DNA from: Clavelina lepadiformis
Lineage: Eukaryota; Chordata; Ascidiacea; Aplousobranchia; Clavelinidae
Assembly: GCF_947623445.1 (NCBI RefSeq)
Contig: NC_135244.1
Coordinates: 15,252,860 to 15,316,859, forward strand
Reading direction: 5' to 3'
DNA length: 64,000 bases
Made by a program: the position numbers and the translations under genes. Of this stretch, positions 39,333-51,740 are shown one piece after another. The notes beneath the pieces were generated by a model that worked only from the letters and a program-made list of their open reading frames with translations, was not told the DNA's origin and searched no databases. Position 1 is the first letter of the stretch, and each line of letters begins with the position of its first letter.

Positions 39333-40539
39333 GGTAGTCGAATGACTGACGGTATTTTACAAGCAGTGCGAAATATGAATTTCAAAGCTCATATACAGAC
39401 GAAGACGAAGCTGGTTCGAATGATTTGCAGAAAAGTTGGCTGAATATAGGGAGCTTGATTATAACTTTTGAAAGCAAAGGGAATTGCTGTTGCTATTATC
39501 AGCACAGCTTCCTTTCTTCTTAATTTGAGAAGATTATATCGCCACACAATACTATGGAAAGAAATACTTCAAACTAAACCAGATTAATACGGTACCTATA
39601 CATGCTGTCAGATGCAAAGCAACAGTAGCTAACTTTCGCTTTCGATAAATGTTTTCTGTTCAATACTTAAATAAACACATTTTGGTTACTATTTTTCTAC
39701 AATATTTTTCAAAACTTTACATTTTTTTCTTTCAAACCGTTTGACAAAGAACCAATAAAAATACTGTTTTTCACTTCTTCTTTAACTCCACCGTCTAACA
39801 CTGCCAAGCGGCGTACTTAATAATCATTCAATGGTGTATTCTGGCTTACTGTTGATGTAAAGTATCAAATTTTTGATGCATACAAAAATAACTCTTTTAC
39901 TGTGAAAACGTTTTGTCTTAGAATGCAAAGAAAACGCTTTTGTTCCTATTACCCAAAGACTAGCTTCTGGTCACGTTTCTTGCCACTCGATTTACGTCAC
40001 ACTGTAGCTAATTCAATAAGGAAGGAAACTATATATGGCTACTATTCTGTAGTTGCATTACTTGGTTACATTCCTAGTTACATACTTGAAAACCACTGTG
40101 GTCATTGATTCTCTTCACGCGGTTTTGCTTATTTTTTTTTAAAACGTCATTGCTCATATCAAATACGTCATGATGGTTACAATATATGAAAGAGAATTCG
40201 TATTAATGCTCGAATTTATAAATTAATTATATATAAGCAACGACCTAAACGCTATATACACGTTTTTTCTCAAAGTACACTGTTCAAAACAGCAGCTATA
40301 GTGTTAAAAGTAAGCAAATACACCGACCAACCTTCTGCAGAGGGCGGCTCAATTCCGATATGTAAGCAATGCAAAAACGGTCAAATATATAAACAGATTA
40401 ATTGCAAAATGCTGAAACTGTCGAAAGTGGAGGTTCTTCAAGTCCAAGCCACGTCACTTCCGGGTTTGCGCTGGAATTGTCACATGATATAGCAGCAGTA
40501 CTGGCGATTGCGTCATGCAGAGACCAAAAGTTTATGTTG
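39333..40539. other. Spacer between two lectin receptor genes
   Basis: It contains the upstream region of the gene starting at 39332 and the 3' region of the gene ending at 40540 (both - strand). No exon, repeat or clear polyadenylation signal was assigned; the short frame at 39902-40108 (+) is unsupported. Confidence 0.5.
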
Positions 40540-42878
40540 TTACGTGACATTTTCTTTTGGCTTTTCTTCGGCTTTGTCCATGTCTTTATATTTTTCATGT
40601 GGTTGCTCTTCGGCTGAAAATATATGCACGCCCATTAAACATATAATCTTTCTACTGTAAAAGCAATAATCAGCGTCTAAGTATAGAATATACACGAAAT
40701 ATTTCACCTTTCTTAGAGACGTCTTTAGTTTCATCATATCTTCGACGACGTATATCTGTCAAATTAGTATTTATAAGAACATGAAAAACATAGTTTTGTG
40801 GGAAGAGCTAAACCGGTATGCTGTGCAATACTAAATTGCAAATAAAATGATTTTTGATTTGATTTTTTATACAAATACCGGGATTTTCCATCATTTCCAT
40901 GTTTTCTCGTGAATCATCATATCCTTCATCGTAATAGTCTCTATACAAATAAATTACAACGTATTAACAAACTATACATAAAACGTTCTGAAACGGGCTA
41001 AAAATTATTGTAAATTGCTTGAAATAACATACTGCTGATTCCGATACGGTGTCAACAATTGTTTTTTCTCAATTCAAAACAATTTTGATTAATACAAAGC
41101 TTGTACAAAGACTACTTTCGATTACCGTATAGTTTTTGCACAACGTTTTATAAGTGAAAAAAATAATATTACCTGATACAACCGTCGCAAACTACTCGGC
41201 AAGTTATCACTGCTTTTATAAATGCTGCAAAGGCCACAACCGAAATTACAATTATCTGGTTCCTTGAAAGTTGATTTGGTTGTAAAATTTCTACAAAAAC
41301 GCATATTTTAAAAGTTAGAAGTCGTTTTTTCGGTGACAATCGATATCCCATGCACTGGATATAAGCACAAATGCACCGTATTTGTAAACACTATTTACTT
41401 ATTATAAACGTTTTCTTGTGACAAGAGAAATTATTTGACAATACTACGTATTATTATGTACGTTATTACTACGTATTACGGATTCCAGGTCGATTCAACC
41501 TACGGACGATTCAATCCTGGACGAGTCAACCCAACCACATGATTTGAATAGTCCTTGGATTGAGTATCCTGACTTTACTCGTTCTGGATTGAATCGTCTG
41601 TAGGTTGTATTAACTGACCACGAGTATCACTGTTTAGACTTTAGAGCAACACAGTTAGACTTACCAGAAATGTTTGAATACTGTAATATTTGCAAACAAT
41701 ACGGACAATAATTCATTGCATTTTACACGCTTTCATTTATTTCGTTTATATGTGAATATTTGTTCAGGCCCGTAACTAGCCTGCTAGTCCAGGGCGGGCT
41801 TAACAAAATCTAGGATAGGTTCACGTACTGAGATTCGAACATCTTTTTGTGCAGGTAAAAATTTTGATAAGTTATTGGCAATGGCAAATTTGATCATAAT
41901 CGTATTATGGCGTATTGACGTCGATATAATAGCTGATGCTACATGATAGACGGCTAATAACAAAAGTACAGGTGGAGTACTACAGTAAACGGATAACAGA
42001 TTGATCATTAAAATCAAAAATAAAACGCAAATTTCTATCAATACTGTTTGATGCTATAGGCTCGATTGTTTTCAGTATGATTTAGCCCTGTGCTGGTTGT
42101 AGGCTTGCATTTATTCCACTTACCAGAGCGAGCTTCACGTTGGCATACAAATCCACCTCTAACCGAACAATCCAAGGACCACCAATGAAAATGAGATTGT
42201 GCAAACGGGCTAAAACCAAGTATAACGCACTCTCCATTCGATGGCTCCCCGCTAATCCAGTTGGTAAAACTGTTAGAATATTTTGACCCGTCTACCCACT
42301 CGTATTTACCACGAAATTGTTTGCGTAGTCCGATATAAAAAAATAAATCTTTTCCCACTGAAAAAGTATGTTTTGTTCAATTATATACAGTTAATAAAAG
42401 AAATTAAACAAAATTTACATGACTTGATAAGTAAATATAACATTTCAGATAGCCTAGCTTGCAAATATCAAATCCAAATAAAGTCAAAGATCGGGAAAAT
42501 TAAAATTGTATCTTACAATTGAGTTTTTTTTATTAACTCTTAAAGTCATAACATATGCATAAATGTATAAATTTAATATAGAATAATGTTATAATTTGTA
42601 AAAGGTTTCTCAAGTTAATAAAAAAAAATAAAAAGATAAAAGTAGAAACCTGGTAAGGGTTGAATAATCAACTCCAAGAATCGTTGAGTACCCACATTAT
42701 TTACAATAGCAAGTATAGCATCATGTTCAGAACAAGAAGTTGTTGCTTCAGCATAAGTATATACTTGCTCTCTTTCTACAAGATATTCAACGGACCCGTT
42801 TCTTTGCCATGATTGTGAACTAACAAAGCTCACGGTGCAAAACAACAGTAAAAAACTACAAAGTGCATTTAAGTACAT
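40540..42878 (-). CDS. One-CTLD type I membrane receptor (254 aa)
   Basis: Six exons on the - strand: 42878-42650, 42357-42124, 41290-41173, 40940-40879, 40755-40708, 40613-40540. Signal peptide MYLNALCSFLLLFCTVSFVSS; one CTLD in exons 1-2 (SWQRNGSVEYLVEREQ, FFYIGLRKQ, YEWVDGS, FTNWISGEPSNGEC, FHWWSLDC, GGFVCQRE). There is almost no stalk, then a membrane span about 166-187 (QIIVISVVAFAAFIKAVITC), containing a Lys inside the span. The tail is acidic with tyrosines (RDYYDEGYDDSREN) and ends in a Lys/Glu-rich segment. EPS replaces EPN and the WND site reads WWS, so the classical calcium sugar site looks incomplete. The Lys in the membrane could pair with an acidic adaptor as in many immune receptors; this is inference. 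Confidence 0.85.
41491..41611. repeat. Imperfect palindrome with about 38-bp arms
   Basis: The left arm (41491-41530) and the reverse complement of the right arm (41574-41611) share TGGATTGAATCGTC and GTAGGTTG words with few mismatches, around a loop of about 43 bp. It lies in the 833-bp second intron of the 254-aa lectin receptor gene. It may be a foldback MITE; no target duplication was recognised. Confidence 0.65.
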
Positions 42879-44633
42879 GCTGGTGATACTGAAGCCAGAA
42901 AACTAAAAGGCCAACGTACAAATATCTTATTACAAAAATATTGTTAACATTACAAAAGAAACATGAAATATAAGACGCTACTGGTAAATACAAAACTTTA
43001 TTTTAACCATAGTATATATTATAACAAAAGAAGGTACTAAACAGTAGCAAAACCTTGTTGTGAAGTGAAATATAAACCGTTCGATAATTAATTAATATCA
43101 ATACGTTGTTAACGTATACACTATACAGCAATATCGCTTGTAGCCTACATGAAATACCTAGTTATAGAAATATCTCCAGCAAATATACAGGCTAATTTAT
43201 CTATAAGCTACAAACTATAAATTAAAATCATTAAAGATACTGACTTTGCATATGAAAGATATGACCTTGTATATAACTTTAAACTATTTCATTCGCATCT
43301 ATCTACAATCGCATGGAAAAAGAACGCTATAAACTTTCTGTACAACAATGCTGTTTTTTCTGTTAGCCTAAACATGCAATACCGTATGTATGGTTTCTTG
43401 GTAACATACGTTATTTGCTACTTCGTTTCATTGGCTGTCATCATCTTTTGTTGACGTCACAAGTATAAAATGCATGTCATACATGACTGCCCTATTTCGA
43501 TGTTCAGTTTTCTTTTGTTTCAGTGCCAACATGATGAAAGCATAATTTGTAAAACCAAACCAAACCTACACCACAACAAAAACTGCGTTTTCCGTTTGCC
43601 GTCAAAACAAAATGCTTTGACTCACAATTTGTTATGAGGTTATCGTGCTTCAGGAAAGAAAATCAAATTTCGCTGAACACAATTCTGGTCAAAAAAGTAC
43701 ATTAACAGCTTTATCAATTAATTATTATCCACGCAAATCAATAACTTACACGGGTTTGTTCTGTTACAAATGCTTGCCTTAATTAATATTCGACTGGTCT
43801 TGTTTGGAAGATTAACAATGCATTTACTACTAACTGTCTTAGTGCCTGTCTGCCACTATTCTTTTCACTGCACGATGACACCATGGTGCATGTTGCTTTG
43901 AGTGAAATGTTGTGTTCAGTTTGGTCCCAGTCCTTTTTTGTATTTAAACTGGAAGTGAAAGAGTTGCATGCTTTTTCACTTCCGTAGCTATCTTTACTGT
44001 TCTAACTAAACCTGCATATACCGATAACATTTATTGAGCTTGGTATTTAACTATGTTAACTAATACTAAAACATTTATACATAAACATTTAAATTAAATT
44101 TCCTATTTCACTGGCAGGTCAGATTTTATGTTTACATAACACCCTGCTGTTTTTATTGACACTAATGCATGGTGGTTTTACTGGCCCACAAAAGGTTATA
44201 TATAACGGCCATTCTTACAGATGTGTAGTTAATACTACGCTATACGCGTTTATTTTAAAGGATTTTGCAATCGAAGAACGGCATTTTTGATTTTATTTGT
44301 AGTTCACAGGGTACTCACGAACATTTATCGGAGATTATTTTACGTATATTACCAAACGGCAAAGGGTGAAAGTGATTTAAGTTTGCGCAACAGTGGAAGA
44401 GAATTAATGCAAAATTACACTTTAAATGTTTCCTAATACTGTACACTTTAATTTTTCCTTTATTTTTTCTTGCTTTGTTTTGCTTAACAAAATAGGTCTA
44501 GCAAAAGGAAACACTATTAGTTACACTTTCGTCGCAGTTAGTTCGCTGGCAAATCTTAGTTGCCCAAACAGATTTTTGTTTGAGAACACAAGCATCATCT
44601 TCAAGTCAGGAAAAGGTTTGTATTATATGTCAT
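42879..44633. other. Spacer between the 254-aa and eight-CTLD lectin genes
   Basis: No exon or repeat structure was supported. It should contain the promoter of the gene at 42878 and the 3' UTR of the gene ending at 44634. Frame 44426-44674 (+) overlaps the real last exon on the other strand and is a shadow. Confidence 0.5.
44459..44464 (-). promoter_or_regulatory. Polyadenylation signal of the eight-CTLD receptor
   Basis: TTTATT on the + strand, which is AATAAA on the gene strand, 170 bp after the stop codon at 44634. Confidence 0.5.
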
Positions 44634-47600
44634 TCAGGTTTCAGACGTTGTGGTTTCAGAAGCTTGACTCCTGATAGAGAGACTTGACGGCGAATTACGA
44701 ATTTCTTCGGGATCACCGTCATTGCTGCTTGATATGTCAGCTGCATCATCCTCCTCAACATCCCCATTCTTACGAACTTCTTTGTTACTTGCAACGCTTC
44801 CGCTAAGGTCTGTTAAAGAATCTAGAAAAGGAGTTGTATTGAAATTTTACACGAGAGGTTCTTGCTGGAGTTTTTCTTTATTGAAACCTTAATGCGTCAT
44901 ACCTTTATGTGGTGGTCTATGTTTGTTGATATCGTCGTACTGAGGAGGGTGGTCCGAGTTGCCTGAAAAAGAATTATCAAAAACATTTATAAAGGGCCCA
45001 CATTTATTTTAGAAATATCCATACCTTTGGGATAAATATACTGCAAATTTAGGTCTTCCTCAGAACCTTGTCTCATCCTGAATTAACAACATAAATGTAA
45101 CATATAAGTAGACTCAAAGGAAAAAATGCGTTTTACAAACTCTTCATAAAACAATACCTTCTTAATTTTTTTCTTCTTGAATAAAGACTAATCGTGAGCA
45201 CGAGGACAACAATTCCAGCTACTAAGGCAGCGCAAATGATGATGATATTAGTGGTGCTAAGAGTACCTGATGCAGAAGCGAATCTTCCTGGACCACCTGC
45301 TAAACGAGTAGATGCAATCAAAATGCCACGTATAGTGAAAATTAAATGCTTTCAAGGTACACAGAACACAAATTTAGAATATACTACTTTCTCGTTGGCA
45401 GATGAATCCGCCAGGTGTAGAGCATTTCAGGTTCCACCAGTGAAAATTTGAACGCACTGCAAAGTTGTAACCCAAAACAACGCAATTTTTCCTGCTGATT
45501 GCCTTGCTTGGTTGGTTTGAAAACCAGTTATTGTAGCCGCTGGGAGAAAGCGCACTTCCATCTGCCCATTCGAACAGAAGGTTTTCGGAATTCTCCCTCG
45601 TTAATCCGATGTAGAGAAAATGGGTCTCATTGTCTATAATGCCGTACAGGAAAGAAACTCGCATTAACCTATGAATGATGGTTGAAGTACAGGCTATATT
45701 TAACTTAATTTAACTTAAAAGTATATATTTTTATATTATATTTACATTACTTATGTTATATTTATATCATATTTTATTTCTGTACTACAGTATAAAGTAT
45801 ATACAGAAACATTTTCAAAGATGGTTAAAAACTTTGCAGCATGGTAGGAAAAAGCATTTTTGATATAAATACGTCTAGTAAACTAAATGGCCAAATTTTA
45901 TCAAAGTCGCATAGCCTAATTGGATGATAAATACTATACAAAGACAAACCCAAAGTGCCTACCAGGAATACTACCAAAAGTTGAAGACAAGAATTCTTGA
46001 ACCTCTTTGGTCATAATTATAGCCAAGGTAGCACGATTGTCTTCACAAATTTGTTTAGAAGACTGATATTCATAGTGGTCTTCTAGTTCTATGAAGTATT
46101 CAAAATTGCCGTAGAGCTTCCATTGCCGATTATCAGCAATCGGTGGAGGAACCGTGATGGCTTCTAGAAGTAGAAAAATTTTTATAAAAACTCAATCGAT
46201 AACTTTGAAATATCACACAAGTACGAGGTAGTTTTCAACCGTACCTGCTTGTACTTTTCTCTGGCAAATGAATCCGGCAAAGCTAGAGCAGGAAAGATCC
46301 CACCAATGAAAATGTGAATGGAGTGAATCAACGTACCCCATTACTACGCAATTTTCATCGGAGCCGATTTCACTTGGCTGACCGGTAAACCAGTTGGTAT
46401 AATTAGATGATGCGTGCGTCTCATTTTCCCAAATGAAATTAAACCGACCGCTGTTTTCTCGTATATAACCGATAAAAAGTTGCAGACCTTCACTTGCTAA
46501 ATTGTTTCAAAAATGCAATGGATGAAGGCAATAAATTTGGTTATACATTAATTTGATAATTTCTTTTTTGTTACTGTAATTTACTTACCAGTTCCACTTC
46601 CAATATTTGAAGCCAGAAATTCCTGAATCTCCTTGCTGTTAACTACAGCAAGCATTCCACCGTTGCCAACACATGTTTGTGAAGCACTGTCGTAGTCATA
46701 AGTCGGATTACGTTGAATAAAATACTCAAGGTTCCCCTTTTTTCGCCATATACTGGGCGCCAGAGTTGGTACAACTACCGTTGTCGTTTCTTAACACAAA
46801 AAATTCTTGGTAAGAAAATCTTTCAATTGTGCACTTTCACAACTGGGATTCAATGAATTGATTGCGGTCGACAAAAACACAGCAAAAGAGCAAGTGTTAG
46901 GCACCTATTTTCACTTTTCTTTGGCAGATGTAACCTCCTTTTGTCGAACAAGCTAAGTCCCACCAATGAAAATTCGATTTAAGCTGTGCAAAATGAACAA
47001 GTGCGGCACAGTCCTCGCCAGATGTACCGTCGCTAGGCTGACTAAACCAGTTGGTATAATTTTCTGACACCAAATTTCCATTCACCCATTCGAATTCGTC
47101 GTTGCCGGATGTTTCTCTTTTCATTCCAATATAAAAGAGATGCGATCGGCTTGCTGTAAGCAAAAGGTACAGTTACAAGCGGCGGAAAATGCAAAGTATT
47201 TGTTAAAGTGCGTCACTGCATTTTTATAGCGTATAAGTTGTTTTCTTGTACATAGTTTCTTGCAAATATAATTATACCGTACGTGATAATGGCCCAATAT
47301 ATGATTCCAAGAAGGCCTGCACCGTCTCATCATCGATTACAACAAGCCGAGCATCATTTGCCGCACATATCCTGGCAGAAGTGGCGTAAGTGTAAGTTTT
47401 GTTTTGCTCAACAAAGTATTCAAACTCATCGTTACGTTCCCACAATTCATCACTTATGGTTAAATCGCGTGGCACCTCTGTGAGAATAAACACCATAAAT
47501 CTGAGGGTGGCGGTCGTTTTTAGCTAGTGTAGTACTAGTGTAGAATTCTTTTAGCAAATCGGTTACAATTATAACACATACAAGTTATGATATTTGCAAT

Positions 47601-50600
47601 CAGTTTACCTTCAACTGTTTCCCGTTGGCATACATATCCACTTCTTGTAGAGCAGTCCACTGACCACCAGTGATAAACAGAACGAAGCTGAGGTGCATGG
47701 CCAATAACGACACAATTGTATCCCGTTGTATAAGGGCGGGGATGGTTTTTGAACCAGTTGGTGTAGGTCTCAGATAAAGGTGTTCCGTCTAACCACTCAA
47801 ACGTAAAATCCCTGACACTCTTGCGTTTTAAGCCGATGTACGTCGTAAACATTTCGTCACCTGCAAACCAAAATGTATATTAAATTTTGTTTCTACATTT
47901 TATGGCTTAACATAGGCTATTCTTTATCATATTTAAAAGAAATTACAATTCTATGCATTAATTTAAATATTTTACTGCATAAAAAATGGAAGTGACTTCT
48001 GCGTTTAACATCATGCTTTGTTATATATAGTCACCTTAATTAAACCTTTCTTGGTTAGGAGGAAATATAACTGACCTGGAAAGATACCAACATTGCGTAC
48101 AATAAAGTCATGAATGTCTCTAGTATCCACAATAGCAAGGCTTGCATTTCTAGTCGCACAAGCTCTCAGCGCTGAATCATAATCGTATGCTTCCTCCCGC
48201 TCAATAAAGTATTCAAGAGATCCACTCTGGTACCAAAGACCATTGGTTGATATTGGAAAGATATCGGACGGAACGCTTTCTGTAATGAGTTATTAACTCT
48301 GTGACCAACAATTCGCCACCTTACGCTGTCGGTTAAAGCTCACGTTTGACGTATTAATACATTTTACCTAATTGGCATTCGTATGATTTAAAGTATAGAC
48401 CTACCCGGGGTTTTACGCTGGCATATAAAATGATTTGGCGAATCGCATTGTATATCCCACCAGTGAAAATTGGATTGAAGGTTATAGCTGTAGCCCATAA
48501 TTACACAGTTTTCTCCACTTCTGGATTCATCAGGCTGGCTGGAAAACCAGTTAGTGTATCCATCCGATGACAAAGTTCCATTAACCCATTCAAACGTGCT
48601 TTCATCCTTATCCACTCTAGTGAGACCGATGTAATATGCAAATCGATCCACGTCTTTGCCAAACAAAACACAAACAAAAAGTTTAAATTCTGCTTCAACC
48701 GAAAGCTCTACTATAGTGCTATGAGAGATCAGATAGTCTTTAAGAAAAGGCACTGTCGAGTCCAGCTTATCACTCACTATTGACGTTGATATTTGTGACC
48801 AAAAACCTTTGAATAGATGGAGAATTTATTATTACGAGACTCGCGTTCTTGCTTTTGCATATGCTTACAGCATTTGCAAAGTTTGTTGTATCTTCATTTT
48901 CAATAAAATACTCGTAATCCCCATGTTGTAGCCAAATATCTCTGTCTTCTTCGGAGATGGTTGTGGTAGTGGGCTCCTGCGTAGTCGTTGTCACTAAAAA
49001 GTAACGGAGATTACGCTAGTATACCGTGTTACACTGTACTTGTCTTCTTTATACAGATCCAACAGAAAAAAAATATTTTGTTTACTGTTCACATTCATAT
49101 CGAAACTAACCTGGTGAAGTTACAGTTGCTTCTCTTTGACAAACGTAACCGCCTTTACTGTCACATTTGACATCCCACCAGTGAAAGTATGACGCTATTA
49201 CCCCAAAGTGTCCAATCGTTGTACAAAATTCTTTGCGAGAAAGAGGAGCAGGCTGACCAGTAAACCAGTTGGAATAATCAGCGGGCAAGAGTGGTGCACC
49301 ATCCGACCAATGAAACTTGGGATTATCTTTTTCGCGGGTAAGACCAATGTAAAATATGGCAGACTTGTCATCTGTATAAAACAATCAAATATTTCTTAAA
49401 AGGTAAAAAAATTTCAAGAAGAGCTATCTAAATTTGATTTTTTCATACAAATCTAGTATAACCGAAAAAACACTATCCGTAGTTCCATACACCATAGCTT
49501 ACAATTTCCAGTAAATTTAAAATTTACTTGGAATGTAGCCGACAGTATTCTCCAAAAACGTTTGAATTTCTTGTGAATTGATCACAGCAAGACTGCCGCC
49601 TCTGGAAGAACAGTTTTTTGCAGCGTTGTCAAAATCATATTCTTGATCACGCTGTATATAATATTCAATATTGGCATAGTTATGCCAAACTACAGTTTCC
49701 GTTGGGTGCATTGGTGTTGCTAAAAATACAAAGGTTTTGTGTACTAATTTCTGTACCAGAAGTCCTTATAAGTTAGTTTATCAACAGGTACAGTGCCTAC
49801 GTTTTTGCAAACAATTTATGCTATGCTTATGAAACCTCAAAGTTGAAGACTAATAATCGAACAGCAAATTTTCAGCAACGAACGACTGTTACTTGAAACC
49901 AAACATTTAAAGTTCAATCTTGGTAAACAATGTTTGAGGAAAACTGTATGGGGAATTTTTGGTATGATGCAACTCGGTGCCAATATCATGATGCTGCTAT
50001 TATATGGATCATCACGTTAAAAGCCGATTACCTTTCACTGGGCGCTGACAAATAAATCCATTATCTCTGGAACAGTTCACGGTCCACCACTGATAATTGT
50101 TTTTTGCCGTTGCAAAACTAACTAGCAAGGCGCAATTTCGTCCATTTGAAGACAAGTCGGGTTGATTTCGGAACCAGTTTGTGTACCCCATTGACACGGG
50201 ATCGCCGTTAACCCAAAGAAACGTTTCACTATCGTTGAACGTTTCTCGTTTCATTCCAATGTAAAATCTCACAGCTTGATTTTCTTCATAAAAATAAAAA
50301 ATTAATAATTAAACTTACTACTCCTTTTTTGGGCACTAGAACTAGCGGTTGAAGAACTGTTTATATACCTGTCAAGTTTGTCAACACTGATGCTACATAT
50401 TGCTGTACTTGTTCGTCAATGACGACAAGACTTGCATTCATAGTAGCGCAGGTTGCAGAAGCAGATTTAAAATTATGTTCATTGCCAGCCTCAAAATAAT
50501 ACTCAAAACCGTGATCTTTGTGCCATCTATTTGACAACGAAACTTCAGCATTAGTTTGCTGCAAAGTTGTCGGAACGGGAATGGTTGTTAATTCTTCTGT

Positions 50601-51740
50601 GTGCAAAAATTTAGTTACTAAAATTTTATTCAAAAAGCTTTCTAAGGTTTTTGGTTTAAATTGAAAAACTTTTAAGTAGCGAATATCGGAAATACCTGAC
50701 GCTATCATACGCTGACATACGTAGCCTGCCCGCTGCGTGCAAGTCACATCCCACCAATGAAAATACGATTGAAGTAATGCTATATGACCCATGATTACGC
50801 AATTGCCACCAAACTGCGGAGCGCGTGGTCTTCCTTTGAACCAATTGGTGAAATCATTGGCAAGTTCTTCACCATCGACCCACTGAAATGCGGTTCCACT
50901 GGCTTTTCGTCTCATTCCAATGTAGAAACTTATCTCTTGAGCTGTAGTAAATTTAACCAAAGTTGTAGATTAGTGCACCGATCGCAGGGCGGAAAGCTGC
51001 AGTATGTGTGTTGTCAATTTACAGTATAGGCTATCGCACTGATAGCATAAATATAGGCTGCACACAGTATTTCCTGATAAAAGGGCTATACGCTTTATGT
51101 CGAATCATATGCATGACAAGAACTCCAGATTGCAAACTACTGTATAGCATAATATATCGCAAAACAATCAGGCTTTCTGAAAACGAATTAACAGTAAATG
51201 TAGGCTAACATCTGTCTATGTACTGTATACTGTACTTATACAGAGTTTGATGATAAGTAAAACTTTTACATGAGTTCATTTATAGGGAAATTGTGTTATA
51301 CGTATATATATTAGGCTATGCCAATATGTTCTAAATAAATTATGTTCTAAGCATATATAGGGTATTTCAGACGTTCAACGACAGTTTAGAGTTTGAAGAT
51401 AGTTATGTTGACAAAATAGTTAGCAGGAAACACAACTCGAACGAAATACACTGAATTAAACAAACAGCACAGTTAAATGGAATGGAACCTATTCCTTTTG
51501 AACACTCGACTTACCAGCAGAAATGCGTTCAATTTTCTTCTCTAAAAAGTCCTGGATATTTCTCGTGTTTACAACAGCAAGTATACCCCCTTTAGATGAA
51601 CAAATATCTGAAGCTCTTTCAAAGTCATACGTTTCGTTATTCTCGATAAGGTATTCCATTCTATCTAACTGATGCCATGACTGGGCATAAGCGCATGTTA
51701 TCATGAGGCTGAAAATTGTAAGCTTATCCATATTGTTCAT
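44634..51740 (-). CDS. Eight-CTLD mannose-receptor-like type I membrane receptor (1367 aa)
   Basis: Twenty - strand exons: 51740-51515, 50941-50696, 50596-50369, 50274-50032, 49719-49528, 49371-49111, 48993-48778, 48653-48405, 48279-48076, 47860-47609, 47477-47283, 47153-46905, 46789-46589, 46496-46245, 46163-45963, 45633-45388, 45299-45158, 45077-45025, 44962-44903, 44821-44634. A signal peptide (LTIFSLMITCAYAQS) is followed by eight C-type lectin domains, each made of two phase-1 exons. The first exon of each carries WxxxxxxEYxIE and SLAVIN-type blocks; the second carries YIGLxR, TNWF, NCVIMG, WWD and CQR. Exon 17 gives the membrane span about 1238-1260 (IIIICAALVAGIVVLVLTISL). The 107-aa tail has LQYIYPK, PPQYDDIN and an acidic Ser-rich end. 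Eight CTLDs match the mannose-receptor family count, but there is no Cys-rich or fibronectin-II module. Only CTLD2 and CTLD4 keep QPD. All 19 junctions keep frame with no internal signal or span, so it is one gene. Confidence 0.9.

Noticed and set aside
39405-39430. GGTTCGAAT word like a tRNA B box
   Set aside because: No A box at the right distance and no cloverleaf stems; no tRNA gene could be supported anywhere in the window.
44634-51740. Reading the CTLD array as several separate lectin genes
   Set aside because: Only the first unit has a signal peptide and only the end has a membrane span; all 19 junctions keep one frame.
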